A stretch of DNA of 64,000 nucleotides from Oryzias latipes (lineage: Eukaryota > Chordata > Actinopteri > Beloniformes > Adrianichthyidae), in NCBI RefSeq assembly GCF_002234675.1, contig NC_019864.2, positions 16,323,582 to 16,387,581 of the forward strand. The letters are read 5' to 3'. Shown here piece by piece: positions 14,786 through 28,971 of the stretch. The notes beneath the pieces are model-generated. The model did not search any database and was not told the DNA's origin. It saw only the letters and a program-made list of their open reading frames with translations. The position numbers were made by a program, and so were the translations under genes. Every line of letters begins with the position of its first letter. Positions within the stretch are counted from its first letter, which is position 1.

Positions 14786-16388
14786 AAAAAGCATCACTCA
14801 GCCCACACGCAGATGCATTTTCTTAGCTTGCAGAAGTTCTCTTGCAATCCTGATACCTTAGAGCCGCTCTGGTGGCGACTAGGGTTCAATGTGTAACGCT
14901 AAGCCTGTGCCTGAGCTGGAGGGGTGACATCCCCTGCAGTTTAGAGTGACTCAAAGGTGAAGCCCTGTAAACAAATACATTGTACTCACATGGTCTGCAG
15001 TTTGGATTTCACATCATCCGGCAATACCCCCGCAACACAAAGATGCGGCGAGCTGCAAGCCTGTGCAATTGTGTCAGGTGGTATCAATGCAGTTCATGGG
15101 TCAAAGGGTCAATGAGTAATTAAGACATGGTTGCCTGAGCATTCCCCATGCACACTTTCAGTCCTGATGAAAAGCTGGAAATGAAAGGAGGAAAAGGGGG
15201 TGGGGGTGTGAGTGATGCCAGATCTGGAAGATCAGATTTCTGTAAGTGTGTCTAAATGTTCCTTGTTCAAAGCAATTAGCGTGATTAAAGAGATAGTCAG
15301 GTGTCATCACACCATTTAAGAGGCTTTTGCACATGCATGTTTGATGAAGTTCAGACATTTTGCAGACAACAAGCAAAAGGCTGGCTTGCAACTAGTAACA
15401 CTGAGACCACAATCTTTTTTTTAAGCTTGGATTAGTAGCTGCAAAAGTTACAGTCCTCAAAGTTAAAATTCAGTAGTTAACCTACTTTCCTCTCAAAATA
15501 ATAGCATTTTTTCCCATTTGTGTAAGTTAAAAGGCGGCGTAGTGTTTAAGCTGGTTTGCTTTTAATTCTTTAGTCACATATTCATGTATTTGATGAGTGG
15601 ATAAGTACGTTTTACAAAGCAGGAAATGGAGAATAAAGTGGAAGTCATTGCTGTGGCCTTCGTGTTCAGCGAAGGTCAAAAAGGTGCATTGATTTCCATG
15701 TACAACAAGAAATTATTTCTTTGGCTCTATTGTGCTAAAAATGAAGAGGCCAAGGCCTGAAAATTGAGGTCGCTGATAAATGCTATTAACAGGAGACGCT
15801 GAGGGGAGAAATCAATATGGCAGTTTGTCAAGCTGCCTCTCCAAGGGGGCAAAAGTGTGCCGCAGAGGTAAGGGTGCCCTGTCAGCAAAGCACATTACCA
15901 GAAATCAAAGGCCGGGGGAAGGCCTTAAGGAAGTCATGCAAATGACTCCTGACAAAAGGCCACATTTTGGTAATTAAAACTTATTTCATTAGACCTGCTT
16001 TGCAAACTGTTTTCTCTTGAGCAAAATCTTTTGTGTTCAAGAGAACATTAGTTAAAAAAAAAGGATAAGGGTGCATAGATTTGCTACAGGAAAAGAAGTA
16101 AATGTGTCAGTCCCACAATAATCACATTATCATTCGATAAATAATACAGCAACAGCTTAGTTACACTGTCTCTTTAAAAAAAAACAATGAAAATATCAGA
16201 TCTTTGTAAACCATTTTATTAATGGTTTGGGAGACAATTAATATACATTTGGTTTAATACCTTTCCATTTAAGATTTCATGTCTGTTAAAGCAATGACAA
16301 TGAATGAAGTGATTCAGGTGTGTAAAATAAGTATAATAAAAGTGAGTAATCATTTGACATGGTTTAAACTCTGTGGTCAACAGCGATG
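14786..16388. other. Gene-free sequence with possible conserved regulatory island
   Basis: The segment 15640-15990 is non-repetitive, moderately GC-rich, and holds ATGCAAATGACTCCTGAC and TAATTAAAAC words, typical of conserved enhancers. No exon recognised. Confidence 0.35.
16215..16220 (-). other. Polyadenylation signal of the C15orf61 ortholog
   Basis: The minus strand reads AATAAA here, about 170 bases after the stop codon at 16389-16391, the expected place for a short 3' untranslated region. Confidence 0.55.
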
Positions 16389-18044
<1,656 letters not shown>

Positions 18045-18478
18045 CTAATGCATCATAGCGACCGAAGGCAGAAAAAGGAAGGACCGATTTCTAACCACAT
18101 TTGTAAGAAAGAAACAATATTATAAACGTCTCATTAAGGCAAAGTCTCCTTAGAAAACAATCCGGAAAATTTTATTTTAAATTATGCTATAATTTGCACT
18201 GATTATTGACACAATCAGCTAAAACCAGTAAATGTTACTTCAGTGGTGTGAATTTATCGGACGTTCTTGTTCCAATTGGTACAACGTCTAAATGTATCCG
18301 GTCAGAAACATGACTGGTCTTAAAAAGTTCCTCCTTAAAATAAAGCCCTACCCAACTTGACCGTGTAGGAGAAATTCATGCACACAAACAAAAAAAATAT
18401 ATAATAGTGTAGAATAAAAATGTGTTTTCAAAATTCAGTTTTATAGATGTATTTAAATGAATAACGGATTTTTCAATA

Positions 18479-18662
18479 GGTAGAAAGGAAACTTTTTTTT
18501 TCCAACAAACTTTATTGTACATTTTTCAATTTACAGACATTCACAGTCACTTACTTGCACAATAAACAATTGTTAATATCAAACACACATATAAGACGGA
18601 AAAAACGAAAAATAGTAACATTTTTAACAATGTGTGTGCCTCTTTGGGTAGAAAGGAAACTT
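18479..18662 (-). mobile_element. Short retrocopy with 16-base target-site duplication
   Basis: GGTAGAAAGGAAACTT occurs at 18479-18494 and again at 18647-18662. Between them the minus strand reads as a transcript end: an ATAAAG signal (in TACAATAAAGTTTGTTGG) followed by poly-A. This is the signature of L1-type retrotransposition of an RNA 3' end or a heavily truncated LINE. The source was not identified. Confidence 0.75.
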
Positions 18663-18687
18663 ACCTTTCTAAAATATGATTTTACTG

Positions 18688-20484
18688 TTTAAAGTCCCCC
18701 TCAGATGGTATTGATGCTTTTTGAATTTTTGACATATACTTCTTTTTCTCATGAAAGTGAACAAATGTACTTAAAAAATCCTTTCATTTTTCCATTTTCC
18801 GAGTATTTCTCCTCTTAAATCAAACTGTCATAATGCTACGTTCACACTGCAGGGCTTAATGCTCAATTCCGATTTTTTGAAAAATTTAAATTTTTTGCAA
18901 GGCCGTTCACATTTTCAATTAAATGTGAACTTTTGTGATCTCCTGTGTGACCGTGAAATGACCCAGACGTGACCCGCATGCGCAGAAGAGTACTCAACGG
19001 TGAACGCCGTCACTCGTTGTTTGCGGAAGTAGCTAACGTTAACAATGGATGTCAACAACAGTGTTGTCAACATCGGAGCTCTGTATGCATTATTACATTT
19101 ATTTTCACAAAGGAGCCAGCACAATTAAAATCTTCTCATTTTAAGAAGGCATTGGAGCCAGGATTGTCTGTACCCACTGTTGTGGAATGGGGATGTGGAT
19201 GTGCTGGTGACCTTGCTTCTCTTCCACTGACTGGTCTCAGCAGCATCATCCGCCATGGTTGATGTTTATGTTCTCGTTCCCGCCTACTTCAACGCAGAAT
19301 GATGATGTTTGTAGCGTATCAATGACGTACGGGTCGGATCCATGTGGCTTGGCCGGTCAGACGGAGGTCGCATTTCAAAAGATCGGATACGTATCGGATT
19401 CAGGACCACATACCCAAGTGGCCTGAATCACATTTTAAAAGATCGGATCTGTGTCGTGCAGACTGTCATGAAAAGATCAGATACAGGTCACATAGGGGCA
19501 AAAAAATCAGAATTGGGTTGTTTCAGCCTGCGGTGTGAACCGCCAAAACGCTCGGTTTCAATTGATGACTGTGATGTCACAACAGCCCAGTAGCGCATGC
19601 GCATTGCACAAGCTCCCCGATTTGTTCCGTCCAGCGTGCAAAACTTCCAGTGCCAGAAAAGAGAAGATGGCACATTGCTGCATTGCCCGGACGTATTTTA
19701 AGTGCGTCTAAGGCTGGATTAAACTGCCAAATGTGTTCTCCACATTTGTGTTCTTGCTATGACCGAGTTTAAAGGCTTGCTGTCACAGATTAACCAGAGA
19801 GGGTAAAAACAAGAATAAAACAATGTGACCTTTTTTATTATTTTCTTGATGAAAAGAAAGAAAAAAATCACAAATACACCCGGGACGGGTATTGTTGGGC
19901 GATTTGGTTCAAACAGTTCAGACGGGTATGCTGTCCTGCCGAAATCGCGCAGCTGTGAGACCTTTGCGCCGAACCCGTTGCTTAACCTTAACCTGGACCT
20001 CAGGTCACGTCTGTACCATTGACTTAACACTGAAACTGGCTCCCTCCACCGCGTGAATTGGGTTTGGTGTGAACGCAGCTTAAGAAAAAATGTTGGCGCT
20101 GGCCGCACATATTTGGAAAATTACCTGCGAATAATCACTTTCTTTCTGGTATTTCATTTTATTTGCTGTGCAAGTTATTTCAAAATGTTTCAGTTTTGGA
20201 GACTGTCAGTCGGTGTCGTTTGGCCCTCCCTTGTGTCAAACTCTTCATTGATGCAAGACGCAGCTATCAGAAAGGGGGGGTAAAGGGTGGAGCTACTAAG
20301 TTTAGGACCAATGGGCACGCCGATGTAGAGAAGATTATGGCAACAGAGGCTTCAGGTAAACATGAAATATGGCTTTTAAAGACATTTAGGCTGTGGGATT
20401 TTGGTCACAGACTTCACAATCATAATCAAAACACCACTGGGAATGTTTTCATTTAAAAAAAAAGTTTTCATACGGGGACTTTAA
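18688..20484. mobile_element. Mobile-element mosaic
   Basis: The left edge TTTAAAGTCCCCCTCAGATGG and right edge CATACGGGGACTTTAA resemble the ends of copies A (4811) and B (to 23900). The last 80 bases also resemble the end of copy B (CACTGGGAATG against CACTGGGAACG). A MITE lies inside, and a second GGTGTGAACGCAGC end at about 20070-20083 suggests another related insertion. Confidence 0.5.
18839..19541. mobile_element. hAT-like MITE nested in the mosaic
   Basis: The ends are long imperfect inverted repeats: CGTTCACACTGCAGG...CAATTCCGATTTTTT on the left, and AAAAAAATCAGAATTG...CCTGCGGTGTGAAC on the right. Inside are three spaced copies of AAAAGATCGGAT-like words. This is a familiar type of non-autonomous fish DNA transposon. 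Confidence 0.75.
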
Positions 20485-22420
20485 GTAAAGTAGCCTGGCA
20501 AGAATGTTATAGTATTACTAAATACTATCAAACTCAAATGTAGCAAAAAGGTTATCGATATTTCTCTTTAAAAAAGTATCCACAAAACTAACATGACCAA
20601 CAAAAGAATAAATAAAAAGGAAAGCTTACCCACTTACAAAATACATTTTTACTTTATTGGATTTTTCTGTAGAACAAAAATTTTAAATAAGAAAAAAAAT
20701 CCAGAAAGATGAAAGATGGATCGACAGGCAGACAGACAGTTCTGTGCTTCTCTAGCTATAGTCCTGCATAGAAAGGACACATCCCGGCCACCTGAGCCTG
20801 TTGAATAAAGCAGAAATCCTTCAGGAGGATTGTATTGTCCATTTACTTCAGGTTACTAAATGGCTGCAATCTGTGAAAGTGATCATTGTAGTACCCCGAA
20901 ATATCTTTAAAAAAAATTATATCTGACCTAGAGAATTTCAACAGGATTTGACAATACATTTTGGTCCATTTACACTTAAATAAAAACATTTACAAAACAA
21001 AGAAATCGAAAAATTTATCAAACTTCTCATCCCTGACCTGTGTCATTTATATTAACATTTAAAAACAAATGACAAAAATAGGTAGGTTAAAGCCAGTTTT
21101 TTTTTCTTTTTTAAAAATTGTTAGAGAAGCTATGAAATGCAGTTCATTGCCTTTAAAATTCAGTCTCTGTAATATTTTATATTATAGGGATGAAATGAGA
21201 AAATACAGGTTTAATCCTCGTCGTGGCATTTGACTTTAGAAAAGTAAATCCAAATATAGTTAGTTTTTCACAGCTAGTATTCATGTTCACACTGTTATAA
21301 ATGCAAAGTAAAAATAAAGCATAAAATTGTGTTTTTATAAAAAAAAATAATTCAAATTTGACTTGGTCACTCACAGAATTAAACCCAACATTTAATTCTA
21401 CACCAACAATAAATATTTTTCTTATGTATACAAAGAACACACTTCTGGTATGAAGATGATTCGATTGACAGATATTTAAAGCTGCCATCTCAATCCATAG
21501 TTACTCAAAGGAAGCCTTGTTTCTAATTGGTAATCCAAGCATTGTCAGTAAACTTTTTTTTTCTCTAGCAGCAGTTGATTTTCATTTTTTTTTAAACACT
21601 GAGAATGAAATATGTATTTTATTAGCATAGATTCATGTCTGCTTCGTCTTTCCTTGATGTAGCAGCTCCCTAAAAAGAAGGCTAATCTTTTGATTTCTTT
21701 CTGCCTTTAATAATTGTCTGCAGCATTTTTCTATGTTGTCTACAACTTCCAATACACAAATTTAGGCCTACCTGTAGGCCAATTTAACTAAATGAATAAA
21801 ACATTTTCTCATGAGCATTGCTTTTGATTTTAAGAGTCGACACTAAGTTGTTATTGAACTTTCATTAAATATGAAAGTGATGCAAATGGAGACAATTTGT
21901 CAAGATGTCAAGACAATTCCTTGAAGTTGGTTTCTCCTTGCAGTTTACTAGAGGATTTTTCTTGATGAATGACTAACAGATTCTGAGCAAAGGTCACCAG
22001 AGCCAGCTTGAAATCCTTTGAGACTGTTCTGTTTACGGCATCCCAAACAAACGAGTTTATCAGTGATCCACATGTTTCCAGCTAGGAAACAATCACTTTC
22101 TTGCAGGTGGGTAAATTAAACATTTAGCAAATAACTTTGCAAGTAGAGAGGAGTGGTGAGCACAGCATGATTTAACTGTTTCCGTACTGTTTATCCTGAA
22201 GTTTTCTAATAAATAAGTTGAAAAAACTTTTTTTTCAGTTCTAATCTTAAAAGATCATTCTTCACCAGTCTAAAGTTTTTGCTTTTTCCACAATTTTTGT
22301 AAAACATAAATAAATCCATCAGTGAGAAACTAAAAATCAACAGTAAGCAAATACCAGAAAATACAATATTTAAATCATACTCACTTTATTAATACAAACA
22401 GTAGTTGTACTATCAATGAT
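20485..22420. other. Gene-free AT-rich sequence
   Basis: Nothing recognised apart from simple AT tracts and a GACA-type run at 20725-20741. Confidence 0.5.
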
Positions 22421-22690
22421 TTAGTGGCTGGATAACTCAGTTGGTTTAGAGCAGGATTGCGCACCCTGGGAAACCAGTGTGGTTCCTTGGGCAAGATCAT
22501 TTCATGCTACTGCCTATTGGCAGTCATGGGTCGCCACAGCGAATTGCTTTGATCCAATTACTATTACTTTGTTCAGAAAACTGAACAAGGTAACTTGAAC
22601 ACAAACACAGACCCCCAATCCTAATCCCAATTTCTAACTACCCATCCATTCCTGCTTTGCCCTGATTAGGGTACCTCGAGCCTATACAAG
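22421..22690 (+). mobile_element. Diverged tRNA-derived SINE
   Basis: The head GGCTGGATAACTCAGTTGG fits a pol III box A. The core fragment CCTTGGGCAAGATCA is the same as in the SINE at 14508. The rest is diverged. Confidence 0.5.
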
Positions 22691-23329
22691 CTATCCAAGC
22701 CAATGTATTTTTTTACTTGTCCTGTCCAAAAGCTGAACAGACAGACAGGAGCTGAAGGCTTCTTGTGTTGGACATGAGAAAACATCTCTTGCTTGCTAGC
22801 AGTGATGTCCAAACACCCCCCCTACCAAGGGTTGCCAATGTTTTTTTTAACCCCAAACAGGTCACAAGTCCCTCAAAGGGGCACTTACAGAAACACATAA
22901 CATATTCCTAAACTTCTTACATTATAGAAAATATTATTTAAACTGACAAAAGCATTATCCAAATGTCAACCTGGAGCCATTTGTCTAAAGTACGACTTCA
23001 CACCACAGCTTTTATTCTGTTTAAACAAAAATCTCAATAAATAAAAGGAGAAATCAAACTAAAGCTGCTGTACAAACACCAGAACACCCTTTTGTATAAA
23101 TGACACAAGCCTGAGACAGTAACTAAGATATAGGTTGGAGCTATTACCCACAACATAGACGTACAACTGAGTTGCAATGAAAATGAAACTAATTGAGGAG
23201 ACATTGTTGACAAACCCAAGTCAAAAGAGTCATTGTTTATTTAAGTTTCCTTCGTTTTTCTCCAAACTTAAATTATAAAATTACTGTTTTATCAAATATA
23301 ATATTTAGTTTGATGAATTAAAACTAAAA

Positions 23330-23900
23330 ACTTAGTGTTTGTGCTTTGTCTAAAATGAGACAGACGCAATACTTAGAGGTTTAAATATTGTTCCTGCCTT
23401 GCATAAGTAAACAAAAAACTGGAGCAGATAAAAAATGTGGTTGGAAAAAGCTTGCAGGTGTGACAGGATCTACAGTAGGCCGTAAGCTCCATGCTCTGCT
23501 CCATTCTGATGTGTCCACTTGCAGACGGCTAGATTCATGTACGTCTTCGTTTTCCTCCTCTGAGCTGATGTCTGGTTCAAAACTGTACAGCAGGATGGCT
23601 CCAATATCGCTTACCATTTTTGTTACACCCGTAATGTCCGGTTGGGGTTGTGAGGGGCTGTGAGCTAGAAGGAGGGCTTGTAAACAGATGGATGATGGGA
23701 AGAGGGAGTGGGGGTTCTCTGTGCCAACAGCCCCGCCAACTACTCAAAGGTGAATTTCTGATGAACTACTGCTGCTCTGCAGAAACTATGTCCTAAAAAA
23801 CGATATTTTTTATTTTGGCTAAAAACAGAAAACAATAATTAAAAAAACACTGGGAACGCTTTTACAATAATTCAAAAGATGATCGGAGTGGGACTTTAAA
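23330..23900 (-). mobile_element. Non-autonomous DNA transposon, copy B
   Basis: On the minus strand it begins TTTAAAGTCCCACTCCGATC and runs parallel to copy A at 4811-5412, including GGACATAGTTTCTGCAGAGC. A coding start MVSDIGAILLYSFEPDISSE follows. The acidic EPDISSEEE stretch is typical of transposon-linked proteins in fish. The far end has decayed. Confidence 0.65.
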
Positions 23901-25135
23901 TGATTTCAGTGAAGGGTGAGTTATGTTCCTGGTTCATCTCTGGGTCGGAAAAACCCACCCAATCGGTTCAGTGCTTTGAAAGCAGCAGCTCATTCTGTTT
24001 TGAGTTGTAACAGAAATTTTTCCTTCAACCATCATAACATAAAGAGTCATAGTTGCAGCTTGAAAAGCAGAGTCAACATAATATTAGAGCATTTCCACCT
24101 TCATGTTGAATCCAATAGCTTGCACATGTTGGAGAGGATGTGGCAGTACAACACAGAAAGGTTAGAATAAAACAAGATCACGTAAGATAGCAAATATTTT
24201 GTTTAAAATTGAAAATTTTGCCTAAAAGTTTGTTTAGAGTAAAAGTGGCGACACCAAACACTTTCTTAGGGACATTAATCAGTTTGCATGTCTGTTAAGC
24301 AAACACACTGAGAAGGAGGCACACTCGGCAAAGTGTTGGGCCTTTCTTAATTACCAGCAAGGAAAAACAATTAATGCTGAGAAGACATGCCAAGCACATG
24401 ACGAGCCTTGCTGTGTGTCACCATGCCAAGCAACTGCCCTTCACGGAGAGCCGTGTTTGCATTCATCTACTGTCATAGAGATATTCTGATCAAGAGAAAC
24501 AGTTTAAAATCATGTTAGGGCTTAAGAAGATAAGAATTACGGTTGTTCTTAGCCACTTTCGGGGGATTAAAAAAAAAAGGGGCAGGCGGAAGCCACAGTA
24601 AGCTCAGGACACAGCCCATAATTTGCTGTGAAGGCTGTGTGCTTGCACTTGTCAAAGCCAGGGCTCTTATACAACAATAAAAGTGTCCAACAGGGATTTA
24701 ATTGTGTTTGTAATATGCAGGTCCCTAATGATGGCCACTGCAGAAGCCATTAACAGCTGCAGAGACTCAAGTGCTGCAGTGAAGCACCAGGCCACCAACT
24801 AAATGAATGTTTGATAAAATAATACAAGTCGCAGATTAACAAGCGTAAACTTGGGCATACTGCTAATAAAAGGATCCTATTGTTTAAGGCCTGGCACCAG
24901 GTTGATGAGGTGTTCAAGCATGCATACACATGCATAATGAAAATGGTATGAATTATTAATGTGCTCATTATTTAGGCTCATCTATCAAAATGATAATGAA
25001 TTCAACACCTAAGCATCAATTGAGTTTAGCACATAATTACAGTATTAAGTTACAAGTAAAGCAACTATCCTGTGAAGTTATTTCTTTCTATATAAAAATA
25101 AAACTGGAGCCGAACGAAGTGTAGGAATATGGCCT
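23901..25135. other. Gene-free sequence with possible conserved island
   Basis: The segment 24290-24970 has long non-repetitive, moderately GC-rich tracts (for example CTAATGATGGCCACTGCAG and TTAATTACCAGCAAGG) like conserved enhancers. No exon recognised. It lies just past the IQCH end. Confidence 0.35.
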
Positions 25136-25336
25136 CTAAATATTGACAGATTTTTTTTTTTGACAAAACATGTAAACAGTCATAAGTTTCCTCCAGTTTC
25201 TCTCCCACACCATTTCTCTTTCGCCGTCACTGATACTATTAAACAGCCAATCCACCGTTCCTTCAGTCATCAGCAGAAGCATCTGGGTCATGGCCACTTG
25301 GTTGCTGTATGCAATGTTCTGATCAACAGCCCACAC
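25136..25336 (-). pseudogene. iqch: IQCH remnant terminal exon
   Basis: Acceptor TTGTCTGCAG at 25337 leads into VWAVDQNIAYSNQVAMTQML, joining in phase after LNTLGQK of the previous exon. This matches the family segment QQVWATxLDLxYSDQLAxTQ. The frame stays open to TAG at 25136 with a short lysine-rich tail, as is usual for the C-terminus. Confidence 0.75.
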
Positions 25337-27279
25337 CTGCAGACAAAACACAATAAACAGTATAAATATAAATCACACTTTTAATCACACCAAGATGATA
25401 TATGCAGCCATTTCCCCCAAAAAATCCTGTCAACCCTTACCATGTAGTTTTGGTTCAACACTTGTGGGAGTGACCTGATATGGATTTATGTGTAAAGTGT
25501 TTCCCAGTGTATCTGAAGTAAAGCCACCCTTGGGTAGTTTTTCTGGGCTCTGCTGTTCTGGAAAGAAGAGTTCTGATGTGTTTGGTAAATGGCATCATTA
25601 CCAGTATATTAGGGGGTCAAGTATGGACAGAGACATCTGCTTAAACTGGGCTCATTTAGCCAATTATAACCTAGTAGTTATGGTACTTCTTCAAAAAAAA
25701 AAAGGCAAATAAATCACCAGTGAAAGAGTTGTTAATAACTAAGTGGCACCCGGGTGCCTCTGTTAGCTATTCCTATTTGTCAAAGTAAATGTTGCTGCCA
25801 TTGAATGCAAATTGCTGTTCGTCTGAATCCGCATTCGTTGGAATCTTAGTACTTTGTCTCCACCTAAACATGAAGATCAAAAACAGGCATAACCCCATGT
25901 TATTTTATTTGCTTCATGTTAAAATTTGGATACTTTGTTGAACATAAATACTTAACTTACCCTTTATTAAACATTTTATTTTTAAAAGAAGTTTCTAACA
26001 ATGTTTCTCTATGTTCTCATACAGCAATCATCAAAATAAACCGCTCTAGTAAAGCCTATCATAAAAAAAGCAAGGCAGTCTACTTGCAATATTTTTAATG
26101 ATGAACATATTATTTTTTAGTTTTAAAAATGAATTCTAAGGGGCCACACAATAGAAAAAAAGCAGATGGGGAAAAAAAAGCTGTAATTAATCTTCAGTTA
26201 AATACCTAAAGTTAATAATTCATATCAATTATGTCTTTTTGTAATTACAAATAATTTAACATTAAAGTTAGCCACATTATTATGTTGATTTGTGGCTGGA
26301 AATCAACAATAGTTTTTGTATGAAAAAAACATTTCTAGAAAAGAGACAGATATTTGCAAGCCATGTATGGAGCATCACCTCTGAGCAATAGTTTAGCGGG
26401 GTGAATAGTACTCCATTACAGCTACCTGTGAGAGGTTCAGTAGCCAACACTGGGGGCAAGTGTATAGGTTGATACCTGGGCTTGAGTGATGGACATACTC
26501 CACCAATCCACGCACTCAACTCCCTAAAACTCATACCCATTGTCGTTCTCAACAAAGACGCGCAAAATGCAAGCCTGGATTGTACCTGTTTTCTATTGCA
26601 TTGCATTTTCATTAAAAATCCTGATGCGGCAGCTGGGGCCCCTCTGTTCCACAATGTGAGGAGCGAGAGCAAGGGCAAACATATGTGACCCACTTCTTCC
26701 CATCAAATAAAGTAAGCAGCTTTCAGCAACAGGTTTGAATCTAAATTGATGTTTAAGTCCACACACGTTTGCTCATGTGACTCTCTCTTGGAGAGGCTTT
26801 GTGTGTGAGGGGTGAGATGGCTGAGAGTCTGTCATGAATGTCCCCTTCTTCTATTGAAGACCGTTCTGTTTTATGCTCTATTCTTATTTACAATGTTGGT
26901 GAATCCTTTTCAATTTTTGGCTCAATGCAGGGGATGAGAATTAATTCGCAGGCTGTCTTCATTCATTCTGAACCAGTTACAGACCTGCGGACTAAAGGAA
27001 CATTTATACATAACATTCTGCTTTGAATTTCAACATTTAAAACATCATAGTAGTTATTCTTTTTTTGTGCAAATACAAATAAATAAAACACAGAACTTTT
27101 TTTAATAAACAATCATAAAAGTAGGAAAATCCTAAGTCTAGATATTTCATTACAATGAGCCTAAAAGTTGTTTAAAAAAAACTCCCCAGGTTTAGATTAC
27201 ATGAAACATAGTTTCAGTTCTTGCTACTCTCTTGTTTGAGAATACTTTTTTGTTGATTTAAAAAAGGGTTTGCACTTTC
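25337..27279. other. IQCH locus intron
   Basis: No exon recognised. The minus-strand open frame at 26280-26693 (137 codons) has no known domain and no matching splice phase. Confidence 0.45.
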
Positions 27280-27402
27280 AGTTACAAATTTTTCTGCACT
27301 TTTTTCTGTTCCAGAATAGATGCTCTTGTTCCTTTTGTACAAAGCTCCTTTAAAGAACTTAGTAATTCAATGTACAATAAAGATTATTCTGTTCTATTCT
27401 AT
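27280..27402 (+). mobile_element. LINE 3' end fragment
   Basis: It ends ACAATAAAGATTATTCTGTT and (TTCTA)n, the tail type seen in fish Rex/RTE-like LINEs, immediately before a second LINE tail. Confidence 0.45.
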
Positions 27403-27419
27403 TTAATGATTGTGTTTTT

Positions 27420-27934
27420 GGATCTGCCCTCTTTTCTGCAAAGTGTGCTCCTGGAGGGGGGCAGATGCACTGACAAGAGCAAGAAGAGTTTCCATGATCT
27501 GGTGCAGGGATCTGTCAAATCTGATCTGTCAAAGATCTGTCAAAGATCGGTTCTGTTCTGGGACGTTACAGTCTGTGACTGTGGTGGGTGAGAGGCGGAT
27601 GTTTTGGGAACTGTAATCCATCGTGGACGATCTTCGTCATCATCCTCCTCTGCATTCAACCATGGATGCACTGAGGAGCTCCTTCAGTCAGAGACTTTAT
27701 AACACTTTGCTGTGGGAAGAAGGCACTTTCGCAGATTTTTCTTCCAGTTTGTAGCCTAGAATGCTTCACAGACACTGGACAATAATTGTTGTTATTATTC
27801 ATTTTTAAGTGTATTTTTAGTGTCTTTACTATCTATCTGCTGTTTTTCAATGAAGTTAGGTAACAAGGTATTTTCCCCTTTGTGGGATCAAGAAAGTTTC
27901 ATTCTATTCTGTTCTGTTCAATTCTATTCTATCC
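27420..27934 (+). mobile_element. LINE 3' end (Rex-type)
   Basis: It contains the decayed end of a reverse transcriptase ORF and an untranslated tail with ACTGGACAATAATTGTTGTT, then TTTGTGGGATCAAGAAAG and (ATTCT)n. A short ATCTGTCAAAG tandem lies at 27511-27546. Confidence 0.55.
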
Positions 27935-28673
27935 CTTTAGTGGCAAGTACGCTATTTGCTTTTGTAGTCGCCTGGATAAAAGCCTTAGTTTAATGATTAA
28001 ATATAATATCAAGACCAAATACCATTTTCAAAGCAGGAACCAATGGGACAGATCATTGGAATGACCATGTATTTCATTGTTTAGGAGCCTCAGTTGTTTC
28101 CCAAACATTTTGGATGTTTAGTATTTTTAAAAGGTTAAATATCTTCAAGATGAACCAAATGTTCATTTCATTTCACAGCATTTGTGATCATTGGTGACCA
28201 TATCAATCATGGCTCAAGAATCTTTCAACAAAACCAAATACTGACTAAGTAGACAAGACCTTAATACAGTGTTGCTATGGTTACTTTGGGGGTTAAACAC
28301 TGATAGGGTATCCCGTTGAAACTGGTAATTTATTTTGGAATGACCTATTGCTTGAAGGATAGGTGCTTCTCTAGTGTAAGGTTAAAGGGCAAGCTTTAAA
28401 TGATGGAATCAGTGTATCGACACAATAAGACTTGACAGTTTACTAGATGGGCTTGTGACACATTTGGTCTCTGTGCCAACAGTTTACCTTGTCTTGTTTT
28501 CTGGATCCCAAGGGAGCACTGTATGGGAGGCATCTATCTGCTCTTATGGATCCCTGATCCAGCCTAAAATTGATTTTTTTCCCCACCAATATGTTAAAAT
28601 AGAGAAGTCTTCAAACATCTGCTGGAGGAGCCCAGATCATATCTGTCATTTCATCCAAGGCTGTCTGTCTCAC

Positions 28674-28971
28674 CTTCTGTCCCAAGGTGTTGAGGTCCAT
28701 GAAGGTAGCCAGGCCCACAGAGACATAACCTGCTCTAAAATAGTGCATACAAGCCTGACCCACATGGATGCAGTGGGAGTGCAAAGTCTCTGAATGTACA
28801 GAGGTCTGAGGGATGGCGGAGCCTACGGCCTCCAGCTGACAGGAGCCGTAAAACTGGTCTCCACAAGACAAAATGGTCACTGTCCCCCCAGGCTCCAGCA
28901 GCAAATCAACTGTCAGGAAGGTGATGCTCTTTGAAGGCGGTGGGGGTGGGTGGGTGGGGGCACCGTATCAC
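28674..28971 (-). pseudogene. iqch: IQCH remnant exon, ATP-grasp-like core, frame broken in a C-rich tract
   Basis: A strong acceptor (CTCTGTCCAG) opens on GTGATACGG, matching the start of the family segment GVIEAxPPSxSxT. After a CCCA-rich expansion (28938-28962) the homologous reading PPSKSITFLTVDLLLEPGG continues in a different frame. It runs through TVTILSCGDQFYG, GSAIPQTSV and TFMDLNTLGQK to a donor AAG|GTGAGA. None of the three frames passes from the acceptor to the donor without a stop. The 3' half alone is a clean open frame. Confidence 0.82.

Noticed and set aside
14990..15060. Possible minus-strand exon LPDDVKSKLQTM with donor GTGAGTA
   Set aside because: It matches no part of MAP2K5 or another expected gene; a single good donor is weak evidence.
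23388..23663. Plus-strand 91-codon frame
   Set aside because: It lies antisense within DNA transposon copy B.
26280..26693. 137-codon minus-strand frame
   Set aside because: No domain, no splice sites in phase, and no IQCH similarity.
28909..28914. Alternative acceptor CTGACAG inside the 28674-28971 exon
   Set aside because: Family similarity (SITFLTVDLLL) continues upstream across it, so the exon is longer and the frame break is real.
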